Part shown: in pieces, positions 34,815 through 47,455 of the stretch
Position numbering within the stretch: position 1 is the stretch's first letter
How the letters are laid out: every line of letters starts with the position of its first letter
DNA from: Ciborinia camelliae
Taxonomy: Eukaryota; Ascomycota; Leotiomycetes; Helotiales; Sclerotiniaceae
Reading direction: 5' to 3'
NCBI GenBank assembly: GCA_025890175.1
Contig: JANPYM010000007.1
Coordinates: 1,430,209 to 1,494,208 of the forward strand
DNA: 64,000 nucleotides
The notes under the pieces: generated by a model
Databases searched by the model: none
What the model saw: the letters and a program-made list of their open reading frames with translations, nothing else
Told to the model about the DNA's origin: nothing
Program-made: the position numbers and the translations under genes

Positions 34815-36755
34815 GAGAGGGTGTGGGAAGGCAAGAGCATCAAGGGGGAAGTTTCGGAAAGGGAAAGGGAATGGGAATGGGAGACTTGTATAATGTTTGA
34901 TGAGAAGAAGGACGCGATGGATGCAAGGTAAATGGCGCCTGATGGTTAGAAAAAGAGAAAGAGGAAGAAAGAGATGCATGCATACATGATATGATGACAT
35001 CCATAATATGACGAGAAAGAAAGAAAGAAAGAAAGGAGGTCTCCAGGCAGGGCTTTCCATCCATCATACCACTGTACTGTAGTATTTAGTTATTTTTTCT
35101 CACGAGCAAGCGGAGCGCGCTCAACTTTTCATGTATGTATGTATAATTACCTATCTAGGTACCTAGTTAATAGACGGTTTTAATACAGCGGTTTGAAGAT
35201 AAGGAAAGAGAGGAGGGAATCTTTCGTTCGTTCTTTCGTTCTTTTCGTTCTTTCGTTCTTTTGTTCTTTTCCTACTCTCCTCTATCTACTATTGCTTACT
35301 TTGTTATACTATACAGTAATATAATTTCGCTCGCTCGCTCGCTTGCTTGTATTCATATTCATGTATTCATGTAGGTATTCATGGATACATAGTTCGGAGT
35401 AGTAGTACCTACCTAGTGTATGATGAAATAGAATTGGATAGGATTTATAGAATACCACTATCACTATTACTAGCATTTTGTATTGTAATCAACATAAAGA
35501 TATAAAAAAGAAAAAAGAAAAGATATAATCATGAGGTTTCTTTCTTTCTTTCTTTTTGTATTGGGCTACGTTGTTTTGTAGATATATTTTGTTATATACA
35601 CACACATACACATATATTTTGTATAAGTATCTATCTACCTATCTATCGAGTATTTCCGCCCTGATCGAAATGTACTATGTAGATAAGATATTGTATACAT
35701 ATATATCTACATCTACTCGTACATAGATCTCGATAATTAATAGATAATTAATATAATATAACAAATCCGGAGTATATATATAAATCCCATCCCCCCCTCC
35801 CTACACTCCTCGCTTACCCAGGTACCTAGACAAGTACTTATTTACCTACCTACTTACTTATCTACCTACCTACCTACCTACCTACCTACCTACCTACCTA
35901 CCTACCTACCTACCTACCTACCTACCTACCTACCTACCTACCTACCTACCTACCTACCTACCTACCTACCTACCTACCTACCTACCTACCTATCTACCAA
36001 CCAACCAACCAATCAACCTACCTACCAACCTACCTACCTACCCACCTACCAACCAACCACCCTATCTATCTAGCTCCTAGATATCTTAAAAAAAGGCCCA
36101 TTCACATCCCCAAGCCGCAAGCCCTGATCCAAATCTCCAAATCCTTCTTGATCAAACCTCATAAAATCAACCCAAACCATACCAGACCATTCAAGGCGAA
36201 TCTAAAAATCTCTTTTGGCGCACTGTTGAAGCATCCATACATCCATACATCCATACATCCATAGATATAAAAACCAATAATGATTAATAATTAAGAAGCC
36301 CTGCCCTGCCCAGTCCAGCCCGGCCCTACCAGCACCAAACGAGAAGTAGAAGCAGAAGTAGAAGCAGTTGAACTACCTTTGTGAAATGGTTATTTTCATT
36401 TCATTCATTCATTCATTCCAACACTTTTATTCCATTCAAATTGTACGCTACGCTATACACTACGCTACGCCAAGTTACCCAAGTAATGTGATATTGAATA
36501 AACAATCATCTTCCTCCCTCCCCGTCTCCCCGTCTCCCCCCTCCTCCTCCCCCAAAACCTCTTCTTCTCCTTTTCCCCAACCAAAGCCAATCACACTACC
36601 ACCAACTTTCTCCTACATTGCTTTACATTGCTTTGCCTTCAAAACCTTCCCTTTCCTCTCGAAAAAAAGGAAACGAAAACCACGAGAAAATCAATCTTGC
36701 AAGGGAAAATTTCCGTTCCATTATCAATCATCTTGTATCATCACCCTCATCATAA
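34815..36755. other. Intergenic between convergent ERG1 and IST2
   Basis: Mostly simple sequence: CTTT/GTTC runs (35220-35270), GCTC repeats (35331-35345) and a long TACC tract. No gene is supported; the frame 36368-36772 overlaps the IST2 terminator region and lacks features. Confidence 0.6.
35863..35991 (+). repeat. (TACC)n tetranucleotide microsatellite, ~32 units
   Basis: An almost perfect run of CTAC/TACC units, with looser copies on both sides to about 36060. Length may vary between strains or be mis-assembled. Confidence 0.97.
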
Positions 36756-39367
36756 TCAGAGTTCTTTCTTAGACTCCACCGATGCAGGCGCAGCCTTATT
36801 GATATAACTCCTTCCCATTGCGATGGTTTCCCCTTGCCCTCTTTGTCGTGCCCAGAATCTATATTTCTTCGTGTTAGCCTCATCTCGCCATATGGCAAAT
36901 ATATCTATATGTATATAGATATCAACAAGATGAAAAAAATATACCTTTCCTCGGCTGTCCCATGACCCTTCAAACTCGACTCTCTTGCTTCTTCCTCCAA
37001 AGTATTTCTACTAATCTTTCCCCCCTGAGTAATTCCACCCTGCGCAGCTTTCTCGGCCTCTTCCTGCGATATCGTTTCTTGTAAATATTGTCTGTTCATA
37101 AGAATCCCAATTAGTGAATCTCCCCAAATTTAAATTCTAACCAACAAAAGGGGGGCACAAACGACGCAAACATATCAGGAATCACATACTTCCTAACCGC
37201 GAATCTCTCTCTTCTTTCTCTTTGTAAACCAGGACTATCCACTTTACTCAATGCCAATCTGATACATTGTTTCAAGGCTAAGTAGATGTGTTCTGAGAAG
37301 AACATTGTGAGTAGTAAGCCCCAGCCCGTCATTTTACTCGGTGTACCATCTGGACCAAAACCATCACCCGAGAAAAGGTAGACTAGAGCAGCGGTGCTAA
37401 GACTACCAAGCCATGACAAGAAACTCAGAGCATCGAGCCAGGGACCGATAGAATCCGCGCGCCAGGGAACAGGACGTTGAGTTTCAAGTGCAATTTTGAA
37501 AGCGTCGCCGCGGAGTTCAATCCAATTGTTAATAAGGAATGAAAGACCGGTTAGAGGCCAAACTACCGAAAATAAGGACAGGTAACCAAATTGGACGACC
37601 ATTTCTCTGAAATCCGTTGTAACGTCGTAGATACCAAGTTCAGCCTCATTTCTCACACGGGTCAAGAATGCGCTTTCCTCTGGGTGATCACTATCTGCCG
37701 TGGAAGAAGAACCTCCACGTTTAGCGGCACGATCTGCTTGGACTTCTTTGTATTTTTGGAAGACGCTTCTCTTGACATATGGGACGATAACCTCGAGAGC
37801 AAAATTGACAATTTGAGCTGTGACGGTGAAATAAATAACCTGTTTCTTCAATCTGTCAGGATCGATTTGGAATCCGGCTTTTGGTGCTGTCATTTGTTCG
37901 TCATTTTCAGCGAATGGTCTTACGGCCATTTGGAAGATGTCTAGATGAGGGACGATGACTTGAGCAAATGGGACGTAAACAAATGCTGTGAGGAATATTG
38001 GCAGGTAGGATGTTATGAAATTGAGAACGAATATCTTTTGGACCATTGCCGCATCATGTGCTATTTCAGATCAGTATTATTCGTACCATGGGACTACGTA
38101 GTTACTTACAGTCAACGGTCTCATAATTCTCAAGATCTGTCAATTTTGAGGCAAATCCTGTTAAAAGAGCAGATAATGTTGGCATGAAGACAGTAAGAAT
38201 GATAGTTGGCAAGAATGTCTGTGTATGATTAGCTGGGTTCTCGATTTCAGGATCAATGTTCATACCAAATATGCCTTAAATGGTCCATCATAGACTTCAG
38301 AAATGAAAATTTCAATAGCAAAGCAAGTTGCAATTAGACTTCCGAGTATAATAGCAGCACAGAGTGCGAAAGGTACTTGCAGTAACTGACGACTCAGCCT
38401 TTTCACTGGCGAGTAAAACTTAATCTGCTCTCCAGTAACTGGATCCTTGATCTCTCTTTCATGTTTGAAGTCGGGTCTTTTGTGCTGAATCTTTGACACT
38501 CCTCGAACACCCCATTGTACTGCAAGATCTGTTTCTTGTTTCTTCCAGTATTCCGTGTATACAATACCCCACAAACCATTAACTATAGCATATACTGGAG
38601 AATATTGACCCAAGAGAATCCAAGCGCAGAATCCGAATGTCGCTGGGAATATTAAGAACATGAAATAGGATTGTAAAAAGGCAAAATAGAATCCAATCCT
38701 TTCTCCAAATCTATCCTTGATATCCTCCAAATCCTTAGTGGTGAGGAGATATTTTGAGGTAATTTCCTTAATCCAAGCCTTGTTGAATGCATGATCATGG
38801 AGGGGAAATATCGACTCGACCCCCTCCCATTCTCCTTTCTTAGGTGTAATCCCCGCACCACCTTCATTTCTTGGTTTTGTGATCAACAAATATACCAATC
38901 GTAATCGTTCGCCCTCAGTCATTGGTTCTGCACTCAAAGCTTCTTGCATATTCTTTTCCGGTGCAGCTGCTCGAACTCCATATAACCAATCTTGTACTCG
39001 CGAGCGATATACTTCGGATCTGAGATGACTGGTCGAAGCGGTTTTGACGAATATTAGGAGTGCACAGTTATCTCCATATCGTACTTCGGTCATTAACCCA
39101 ACATCATGGAGAGCTTCGACAAGTTTCACGAATTGTGCTTCGGCTTGCACTTTGTCTGGAGTGATGCATTAGCTATTTGCGAGATTGGATGGGAAAAATT
39201 GGGCTCTCATACTTGTAGTAGCAAATCGATAATCGATCACGAAGTCCACCCTAAACAACTTAATCAACCAATGTTCACGAAGCACTCCTGTCTACTTACT
39301 CAAAATTGGTATTCAGAGCATTCCCAAGAGCTGGATCTGGCTCGTAAATACTCTTGACTGAAGCCAT
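36756..39367 (-). CDS. ist2: Anoctamin/TMEM16-family protein, Ist2-like
   Basis: Seven exons on the minus strand (39300-39367, 39213-39250, 38266-39155, 38110-38218, 37190-38060, 36945-37091, 36756-36858) sum to 741 codons plus stop; introns are 47-98 nt. The start reads M-A-S-V-K-S-I-Y, followed by V-D-F-V-I-D-Y-R and the A-E-A-Q-F-V-K-L-V-E-A-L block usual in fungal homologues. From about residue 195 there are multiple membrane segments with G-F-Y-F-A-F-L-Q-S-Y, Q-K-I-F-V-L-N-F and a closing E-H-I-Y-L-A-L-K segment. Yeast Ist2 sits in cortical ER and tethers it to the plasma membrane; related proteins scramble lipids. The C-terminal tail is short and polar, much shorter than the long tether of yeast Ist2, so tethering may differ. 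Two 5' exons of 68 and 38 nt are easy to miss. Confidence 0.9.
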
Positions 39368-39988
39368 ATTGTCGATGTAAAACTGCCAGAAGAACTTTGA
39401 TCGACTCAAGTCTCCGCAGATATGTAGAGAGTGAGATATCAAAGAGAGAAGAGAACAAAAGTTGGCAATTGACCAGCTCTTTATTGACACTTGATTTGAT
39501 TTGACGGTGAATGAATTTCAAGCTTAGAAGAATTCACAAGCCAACAAGCTTCAATAAAGCCATCAAAAACCCTCATGACGAAATGGTCGCTAAATTTGGA
39601 GATCTTGGATTTTATCCCTGTCATTTCTGGATAACGGGCTGAAGCAGCTTTCAATGTTCAAGCTTGGCTTTCAAGCTTGGCTTTGGCTTTGGCTTTGGCT
39701 TTGGAGAGGTTACACCAGGAACATCAATCACCCCACGTGGACTACGGACTCTACCGGTTATTAGTATTATTAGGTAGGAGGAAAGAGTGAAATCTCCAAT
39801 ACCGGTTATATTATGGTTCATAGAAATGTAGACGACCGAGTCTACTTTATCCTCAAAATTGAAAGGCAACTCTTAATTGAGAACTGTCCTACACTCACCA
39901 TACCTCATCAATTCATCAATTCATCAACTCTCAATAGCAGATTGTTAAATTTACTACCCACCGAAAAGTGCCGACATACTACTCCAAT
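39368..39988. promoter_or_regulatory. Divergent promoter region with CTTTGG minisatellite
   Basis: A 621-bp spacer between IST2 (minus) and the metallophosphoesterase gene (plus). It includes a small array GGCTTTCAAGCTTGGCTTT / GGCTTTGGCTTT (about 39655-39705) and a CACGTG near 39735. No other gene is seen. Confidence 0.5.
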
Positions 39989-41026
39989 ATGGCACCCAAA
40001 AAGAAGGCCATATATCCTTGGTCTCGTCGAAACAACATATTCGATCCCCCAACCCCTCTCGATTCCCTACTTGAATCTCCTCTCCGCACATTGATCTTCT
40101 ACATCCACACCATCCTCCTCTATTTCCGCGGTGCATCATTCAAACCTCCCCGCAATAAACCTACCGTCCGCGTCGTCTGCATCTCCGATACGCATTGCAA
40201 TATATTGCCAATTCCGCATGGTGACCTGTTGATTCATGCTGGAGATTTGACAAATGCCGGCACAGTGGAAGAAATACAGGCGCAGATAGATTGGTTGGAT
40301 CAACAGCCTCACCGGGAGAAAGTATTTATTTGTGGGAATCATGATAGTTATTTCGATCCCAAATCGAGGAAAGAAGAAGATAAGAAGAGGAAGCTGAATT
40401 TTAGGAGTTTACATTATTTAAGGGATAAAGCTATTACGTTGAAATTTAAAGGAGGAAGAAAATTGAAGGTTTATGGTTCACCAGATATCCCTCAATGTGG
40501 CGGTTCTGACTTTGCGTAAGAAGCTCTTGTCGTTTTTGAGAGAATTTGAATGCTAATTATGATCTCAATCAATAGATTTCAATATCAAAGACATCTTGCG
40601 CCGTGGGAAAATCGTATACCGAAAGATACAGATATTCTAGTTACACACACTCCTCCTCGACATCATCTCGATATCAACTTAGGTTGCAAATCCCTACTTG
40701 AAGAAATATGGAAGGTCAAACCTAGACTTCATGTGTTTGGACATATCCATTCCGGACATGGTCGTCAAGCTGTATTTTGGGACAAGGGACAAGAGGCTTA
40801 TGAGAGACTGATGGAGAGGAAGAGTGAAGGTGCAATTATGGATTTTCTACCGAGTTTGGCATGGGTAGATGCCGCGAAAGTGATTTGGTATGGAGTGAAG
40901 GGAATCTTGTGGCAAAGATTAATGGTTGGTCCGGCAGGTGGAAATGGTGGATTGATGATCAATGCTGCGGTTGTGTATCAATCATCGACGGATCTGGGAA
41001 ATCCAGTTCAGATTGTAGAGTTGTAG
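39989..41026 (+). CDS. Calcineurin-like metallophosphoesterase (MPPED type)
   Basis: Exons 39989-40515 and 40576-41026 (60-nt intron, GTAAGA...ATAG) give 325 aa. Metal-binding motifs are in order: S-D-T-H (Asp67, His69), G-D-L-T (Asp86), G-N-H-D (116-119), V-T-H-T-P-P (His200) and G-H-I-H (231-234). This is the full set for a two-metal phosphoesterase of the MPPED/class III kind. A short hydrophobic segment (about 33-47) before the domain could be a membrane anchor. The ATG at 39989 (AATATGGCACC) is preferred because the frame has no earlier ATG. The substrate is unknown; cyclic nucleotides are cleaved weakly by some relatives. Confidence 0.9.
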
Positions 41027-42002
41027 AGCTATGAATGGTAAACCGGAAGGCAATTGAATGGCCACTGATGGGTTGATCGAGGAGATTTATATGGGATGAT
41101 ATACAGTGTATCATATAACTTTCCAAACTTCATGACTCGGAGACATGACAAGTACTGTACCTCTACAATTCTGACTGTAGGGATGATATTCTCGCCACTC
41201 TTAAGAAAGATTCCATAACATTCGCTATGTACCAAGGAGTACTTCAAACCATAGTAGAATACGAATTTGAATGTTCAAAATCATAGTAGATATTCTTAAC
41301 ATCTAATCTCATCGAAACACAACATTATCTATCAAATGTTTGACATCCAATTGGTCAAATTATTATTCTATCCTTACCATAGCTCTCCCCGCATCCGAGG
41401 TTGGTGGGGCTCTCATCATTAAAAGATCCCCGGATATAAATGGTGATTATCGGCCAAAGCTTTTTTATTTGTCCACGGGTAGGCGGATGCGACCTTCCTT
41501 AAACTCTCCCCGGTGCTTCAAAGGTTTCTTCAAAGATAATGCAATGGAGGTGCAATGGAGGGTAAGTAAGTTCAATTGGAGACTTATTTGAAACGCTGAA
41601 GGTTTTATTGATATGATAATAATAATTCGATTCGACGGTCAGTACATATTCCTAAGTCTGCAGGTAGGTTATGGTTATCCCTTCTATTTCATAACTTTCA
41701 TTCGTTCGCCATTCATCCGAAAAAGCGAGTCTCAAATCAATATGCCGAGCATGGAATGAATGACCTTCTTCCTTCACTTACCTCAATGGGTAGGTATTAT
41801 TATTCCCGAGGCTAATCCACAAGGTACCTACCTATCTCCTAAGATTCGAACTATCTACGCTGATACATGTATACTCGGATTCTTCTTTTCTGAGCTTCTT
41901 TTTTATCTGCCATCCCTCCTTCTCATACACATTCTCTTTTCCATTGTGCTTGCAACTTCAAACATACCAAAGCATTCCGATTACCACAAGCGAAACGACA
42001 AG

Positions 42003-43762
42003 ATGGCCAAGTTGACTGGACAAGAAGTTGCAGAACATAACTCGAGAGAGTCATGTTGGGTTATTGTTCATGTATGTTTCTGTCTGATTGTATAGGGTGG
42101 CAAGGACTAATGTTGACATAGGGGAAAGCCTACGATGTGACGGAGTTCTTACCTGGTATGAAGGTACATAATGCTGGGAAGAGAGATAGATGTTAATCGC
42201 ATAAACAGAACATCCTGGTGGACCTAAAATCATTCTCAAATATGCCGTAAGTATCCCCCAGATACATGTTATGTGCAGAGGATTAACATTGTAATATAGG
42301 GCAAAGATGCAACAGAAGAATACGAACCAATTCACCCACCCGATACCCTCGATAAATACTTAGATGCATCAAAACATTTAGGACCTGTTGATATGGGCAC
42401 AGTTGAGAAGGAAGAAAAGGAATTTGATCCAGAAGAAGAGGAAAGACAGGATAGAATTGCCCGCATGCCAATTCTGGAACAATGTTACAATCTGATGGAT
42501 TTCGAATCCGTGGCAAGAAGGGTTATGAAGAAGACTGCTTGGGCATATTATTCTAGTGGCGCTGATGATGAAATCGTATGGCTTCACTTGCCCTTCATTT
42601 TCGGCATGCAAATTCTAACATTTTGTAGACGATGCGAGAAAACCATTCCGCGTTTCATAAGATATGGTTTCGACCAAAGATTCTTGTGGATGTGGAAAAG
42701 GTTGATTTCACCACAACTATGCTTGGAACGAAATGCGATATCCCTTTTTATGTAACAGCTACAGCATTAGGAAAGCTTGGAAATCCCGAGGGAGAGGTTG
42801 TTCTAACTCGGGCGTCAAAGAAACATAATGTTATACAGATGATCCCAACACTGGCATCTTGCTCGTTTGACGAAATCATGGATGCGGCAGAGGGGGATCA
42901 GGTTCAATGGTTACAACTATACGTAAACAAGGATCGAGAGATCACCAAAAAGATTGTTCAGCATGCTGAACGTCGTGGCTGCAAGGGTCTATTCATCACA
43001 GTCGATGCTCCTCAATTAGGACGAAGAGAAAAGGATATGCGTTCGAAGTTTACGGATGTAGGAACATCTATTCAATCAAGCAGTGGGCAATCTACGGACA
43101 ATTCTCAAGGTGCGGCAAGAGCTATCTCGAGTTTCATCGATCCAGCCTTGAGCTGGAAAGATCTCCCTTGGTTCAAATCTATTACCCAAATGCCCATCAT
43201 TCTCAAGGGTGTTCAACGTGTGGAAGATGTTATCCGAGCTGTCGAAAGTGGTGTTCAAGGTGTTGTTCTCTCCAATCACGGAGGTCGCCAATTAGATTTT
43301 GCTCGATCTGGTATTGAAGTGCTCGCAGAAGTCATGCCTGTTCTTCGGGAGCGTGGGTGGGAGAATCGTATTGAGATATTCATCGACGGCGGGGTGCGAA
43401 GATCTACTGATATCATCAAAGCCCTATGTTTAGGTGCCAAGGGAGTTGGGATCGGTAGACCATTCTTGTATGCTATGAGTGCGTATGGATTGGCTGGAGT
43501 AGATCGTGCTATGCAGTTATTGAAGGATGAGATGGAGATGAATATGAGATTGATTGGGTGTTCGAGTGTGGATCAATTGAATCCAACCTTGGTGGACACG
43601 AGGGGATTGAGTTCACATATTACGATGGTTCCGAGTGATACCTTGGTAAGTTTGGACTTTCTTAATGTAAGGAAATGGCCTCTTTAACTGACAATTTTAT
43701 AGGGTATAACTATCTATGATCCATTGGCGAATCCCATGGAGAAGGCTAAGGCAAAGTTGTAG
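42003..43762 (+). CDS. cyb2: Flavocytochrome b2-type L-lactate/2-hydroxyacid dehydrogenase
   Basis: Six exons (42003-42071, 42122-42155, 42209-42246, 42300-42575, 42629-43645, 43703-43762) encode 497 aa; the introns between exons 1 and 5 are 50-53 nt and the last is 57 nt. Residues 1-80 form a cytochrome b5 domain with haem ligands His36 (E-H-P-G-G) and His59. From about 115 there is an FMN-dependent alpha-hydroxyacid dehydrogenase domain with the catalytic base in S-N-H-G-G-R-Q (His356), D-G-G-V-R-R and G-I-G-R-P-F. Yeast Cyb2 oxidises L-lactate to pyruvate and reduces cytochrome c in the intermembrane space. With this start there is no presequence. An in-frame ATG at 41760 would add 81 residues including a long hydrophobic stretch (see findings). 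Confidence 0.93.
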
Positions 43763-46224
43763 ATAGAGGGGGTATTATTATGGATGGATATAAGGATGGA
43801 AGATTTTGTACTGTACATAATATGATATATATTCTATATAAACGGCCATAAATTTAATCATATCAAGAATGCCAAAAAACACGAGTATCATTTTAATTAA
43901 ACTCTCCTATTTACCTCTCTCGCGAGTCGCCATACGGAGACTGTGGCCGAGTCAAAGCGAACGAACCCCCAAGGTCAAAGGCTAGAACTCCATTCGTCTC
44001 TCCTTCCTTCGATTATTATTCCATTCCCAGCCCAGAACGCCTATTTTAGACACCATCCATATGTACGTACCTACTACCCAGCAGGCAATTTCAGCTTCAG
44101 CTCCCCCCTCTCCGGCTTTCCTTTCAGCTCCCTTCGGCTAGGGTTCCTTCATCGTGGACTCCTCTCCAATCATCGAAAGCTACGGAGTCTCGTTGCCACA
44201 CATCTGTTTCACCTATATAGGTAGGTGGTAGGTAGGTGGTAGGTAGGTGGTATGTATGTGGTATGTATATGTATGTATGTATGTATGTATGTATATGTAT
44301 GTTTCATGTACCGTCTAGGCTGGTATTGATTGATATTGCTACTGCCTGCTAGATACCTAGGTGGTTTTATGTAGATGGATGGATGGATGGATGGATGTTT
44401 CACACACACATACACACCAAAAACAGCCAATTTTACCTAGGTACCTTTAACTTCTTTGGATGTTTCTCGCATCATTCATTGTTTTACTGTATTGCATATG
44501 TATGGTTCCCGTGTCTTGCGTGCGTGCGTGTGCGTGCGCGCGTGCTGGATTTCTGGATATACAATCTGGATCGAATTCTGGACTCGGTTGTGCTTGATGA
44601 TTTGATTGTGAGTGGTGTTGGTTTGCAGTAGGTAGGTAGTAAACGAGTTATGACAGGGGTTTATATTTATATTTATCTTTATATTTATATTTTACGGAGT
44701 ATACTGTATCTAGATAGTAGTGGGCAGTGTGCACGCACGTCGCACAGGAATCCCCCGCCACCCCTACGTGCGTCATGCCCCCGGTTTGGTCAATCAATCA
44801 ATCAATCTGATTGATACGAGTGAGTGTGTGAGACTACCTACTGTCAACTGGGTGTGGGTTGTATCGTATGGATAAAGTAGGTAATCTCGATAAGGTTAAG
44901 ATACCTAGGTAAAATTGCTTGGTATGTATGTATGTAGGTAGCCAACAAACCTATGGTCGGGTCGGGTATCGAAGATTCGAACTGAATGGATTTTTGTTTA
45001 CGTAGGTAGGTAGGTTTTGTTTTTAACTTTTTGGGTTTTTAGACTTTTTTTTGGCGAAAAAAAGAGTAATTTGGAACTTGGAAGCTTGGAAGGAGAAAGA
45101 GAGATTGATTGATTGATAGGAATTTTTACTTTTACTTCTATCTCGGGAATCGGGACCGATACGATATTTGAACGCTTGACGGGACGGGAACGCTTATTCG
45201 ACTGGTTTTGGGACCCCAGGTTGTTTGTTTACGAAGCAAGCCGAGGTTTGTGTCTGGTCGTATCGGATTGGTTTGGTCTGGTTTGCTTTGGAGAGGTAGA
45301 TGGGAGTGATTGTGAATGTGAATGTTTGATTTGATTCACATCGAATTGAAGGATTGCCCAGGATATATACCTATATGGATTTGAGATTTGGGATGAGATG
45401 AGATGAGATGATATGATACAATGAAGATATGATATGATATGATACGAGGACCAAGATCAAGATCAAGATCAAGACCAACATGAGGATTATATGTATAAAT
45501 ATATGAATCATTACGAAACGCAACGCAACGAATCGAAACAATTGGAAACAGGGTTATATACTTAGGTACCTGAACGAACGAGGGAACGTAGGGACGACGA
45601 ACGAACGAATTAACGATACATACATACATTCATACATACATACGTACGGAAGATATACGCGATAAGGAAGAGAGGAAGAGAAAGGAAAGAAGCAGAAGGG
45701 AAGAGAGATAGTATACGTAGGGAACCAGTTGAGAGACGTGGGACGTGGTGCGAGAGAAGAAAGTTTGAACATAAAGGCGATTGTTGAGAGGGGATAGTCA
45801 GAGCGAGAGTCAGAGTGGGAGTCAGAGGTGCTCGAGGAGTAAATATATATTGTTTTTGGGAGACGACTCGATCGAACCAACGAACCAACGGACGGAAATA
45901 ATCTGCGGAGTCATATTGCAGGAAGAGCAAACAGAGGCAAGCAGGGCGAGTAAAACGAATCATTCCGCAGAAAACGATTCTCGCCGCGAGATATTGCGAA
46001 AGTATTCACCTATCGACCTACCCCTCTACCGTATATACCAAATTGCCCCCGACGCCCAATACCTTCCCACCTATACCATTCTCGATTATTACAAACCACG
46101 CCCATCCAGGCCAGGCGCCTCTCATAGCCAAAATCCCAAATACAAGTACCATACAAACCCAAACACAAATACCACCCCAACAAAAAACAAAACAACATTG
46201 CGCTCCAAAAAAAGAAGAGAAAAA
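43763..46224. other. Intergenic, long leader of the Rab gene
   Basis: Rich in GTAGGT, ATGT and GGATG microrepeats (44220-44400), a GT/GC run (44519-44543), and GATGA/ATCAAG repeats (45385-45475). Just upstream of the Rab ATG an in-frame open stretch runs from 45781; it has biased, low-complexity sequence and is taken as 5' leader. Confidence 0.5.
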
Positions 46225-47455
46225 ATGAGCACCTCCCTCGAAGCCAAAATCGTAGTCCTAGGCGCTCAAGGCGTAGGCAAAACGTCGCTCCTCCTGCGCT
46301 ACATCAAAAATCAATTTAATCCCAAGACGACGACGTCGACGGTGGGAGCTAGCTTTTTGACCAAGAGGGTCGTGGATGCCGAGAGTGATACGGTGGTGAG
46401 GTTGCAGATTTGGGATACGGCGGGTCAGGAAAGATTTAGGTATGTTGGGCTGTTTTTATTTTCTTTTTGGAGGGGGTCGCGGGGATGGATGGTGGTGGTA
46501 AGGGCGGGGAAAGGGAAGTGGAAATTGAAATAGAAATGGGGGAAGGTGGAGAGAATGGGAAAAAAGCAGAATGAGAATGTTCCGAAAAAATAAGAGGATA
46601 TGCTAACCACTTGATACTCAACCCCACAGGTCCATATCCCGTCTTTATTATCGCGGCGCAAACGCCTGTATCCTTTGCTATAGCATCACATCCCAAGCAT
46701 CCTTTAACGAAATGTCCGTCTGGCTCACCGAACTCCGTCGCAATCTTCCTGCAGATATCATCCTACATGTCGTAGGCACTAAGGCCGATCTCGTGGCTAA
46801 AGATCCTAGCGCAAGAGAAGTCCCGTTCGAAAGATGTATTGCTTATGTTGCCGAGAACGTAACTTCTGTATTGGGCGGCACACCACCTGCCACGGCACTC
46901 GGAGGCGACCGTAATTCAGGGAGCTGGGGAGGTTCTGGAGGAGTAGGAGGAGGGATTTGGGGATCTGGTGGAATGATGGGAGGCAATACGATGGCGGGGA
47001 TGGAAGGTGCGCGATCGCCTTCAAGTAAGAGAAGTTCGGGGTTCTGGGGCATGGAAGTCGGATGGGATTGTTGTCACGAGGTTAGTGCTGAGAGTGGAGA
47101 GGGGTCGAAGAGGTGTTTAGGGTTATCACGAGGAAACTGGTCGAGCAGAATAATAAAATGAAGGAACAATTGATGAGTGCGGTTCAAACGCCTGGAACGC
47201 CGATGAATGGTGGGGAGGGATTAGGGGCAGAGGGACAAACGGGATATTTCGATGGGATTATGAGGCCCGGAGGTAGTTTTAGAGTGGGGAGGGGGGATCG
47301 GAGGAGTTGGTTACTTGGATTGACAGGGGGTGGGACTCCGTCGGGCGGGAGCGAGGTGCAGATTGCGGGCACGGGTCAGGGGGGGGAATGGGGATGGGAG
47401 GGAGAGAAGAGATGAGGATAGGGGCGAGATTAAAGGGAGAGGAAGATGTTGTTGA
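46225..47455 (+). CDS. Rab-family small GTPase with Gly-rich insert; two apparent frameshifts
   Basis: Exon 1 is 46225-46439, followed by a 190-nt intron; exon 2 begins at 46630. The P-loop G-A-Q-G-V-G-K-T (13-20), W-D-T-A-G-Q-E-R-F and R-S-I-S-R-L-Y-Y-R-G-A-N-A are clear. The guanine motif reads G-T-K-A-D (Thr for the usual Asn). A Gly/Ser-rich insert of about 60 residues follows, then W-D-C-C-H-E-V-S-A. The frame breaks in the GGGG run near 47100: the conserved helix V-E-E-V-F-R-V-I-T-R-K-L continues only one frame over. A second shift at the 8-G run near 47379 is needed to reach an ending R-G-R-C-C-stop (47447-47455), the expected Cys-Cys prenylation site. The two shifts cancel. Rabs direct vesicle traffic; this one's compartment is not identified. 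Confidence 0.75.

Noticed and set aside
36368..36772. 134-codon plus frame
   Set aside because: Low-complexity pyrimidine sequence overlapping the IST2 3' end; no features.
43937..43990. TGTGGCCGAGTC resembling a tRNA-Ser A box
   Set aside because: The rest of the cloverleaf is absent.
45781..46224. N-terminal extension of the Rab protein
   Set aside because: In frame, but low-complexity and leader-like; Rab proteins start just before the P-loop strand, as the ATG at 46225 does.
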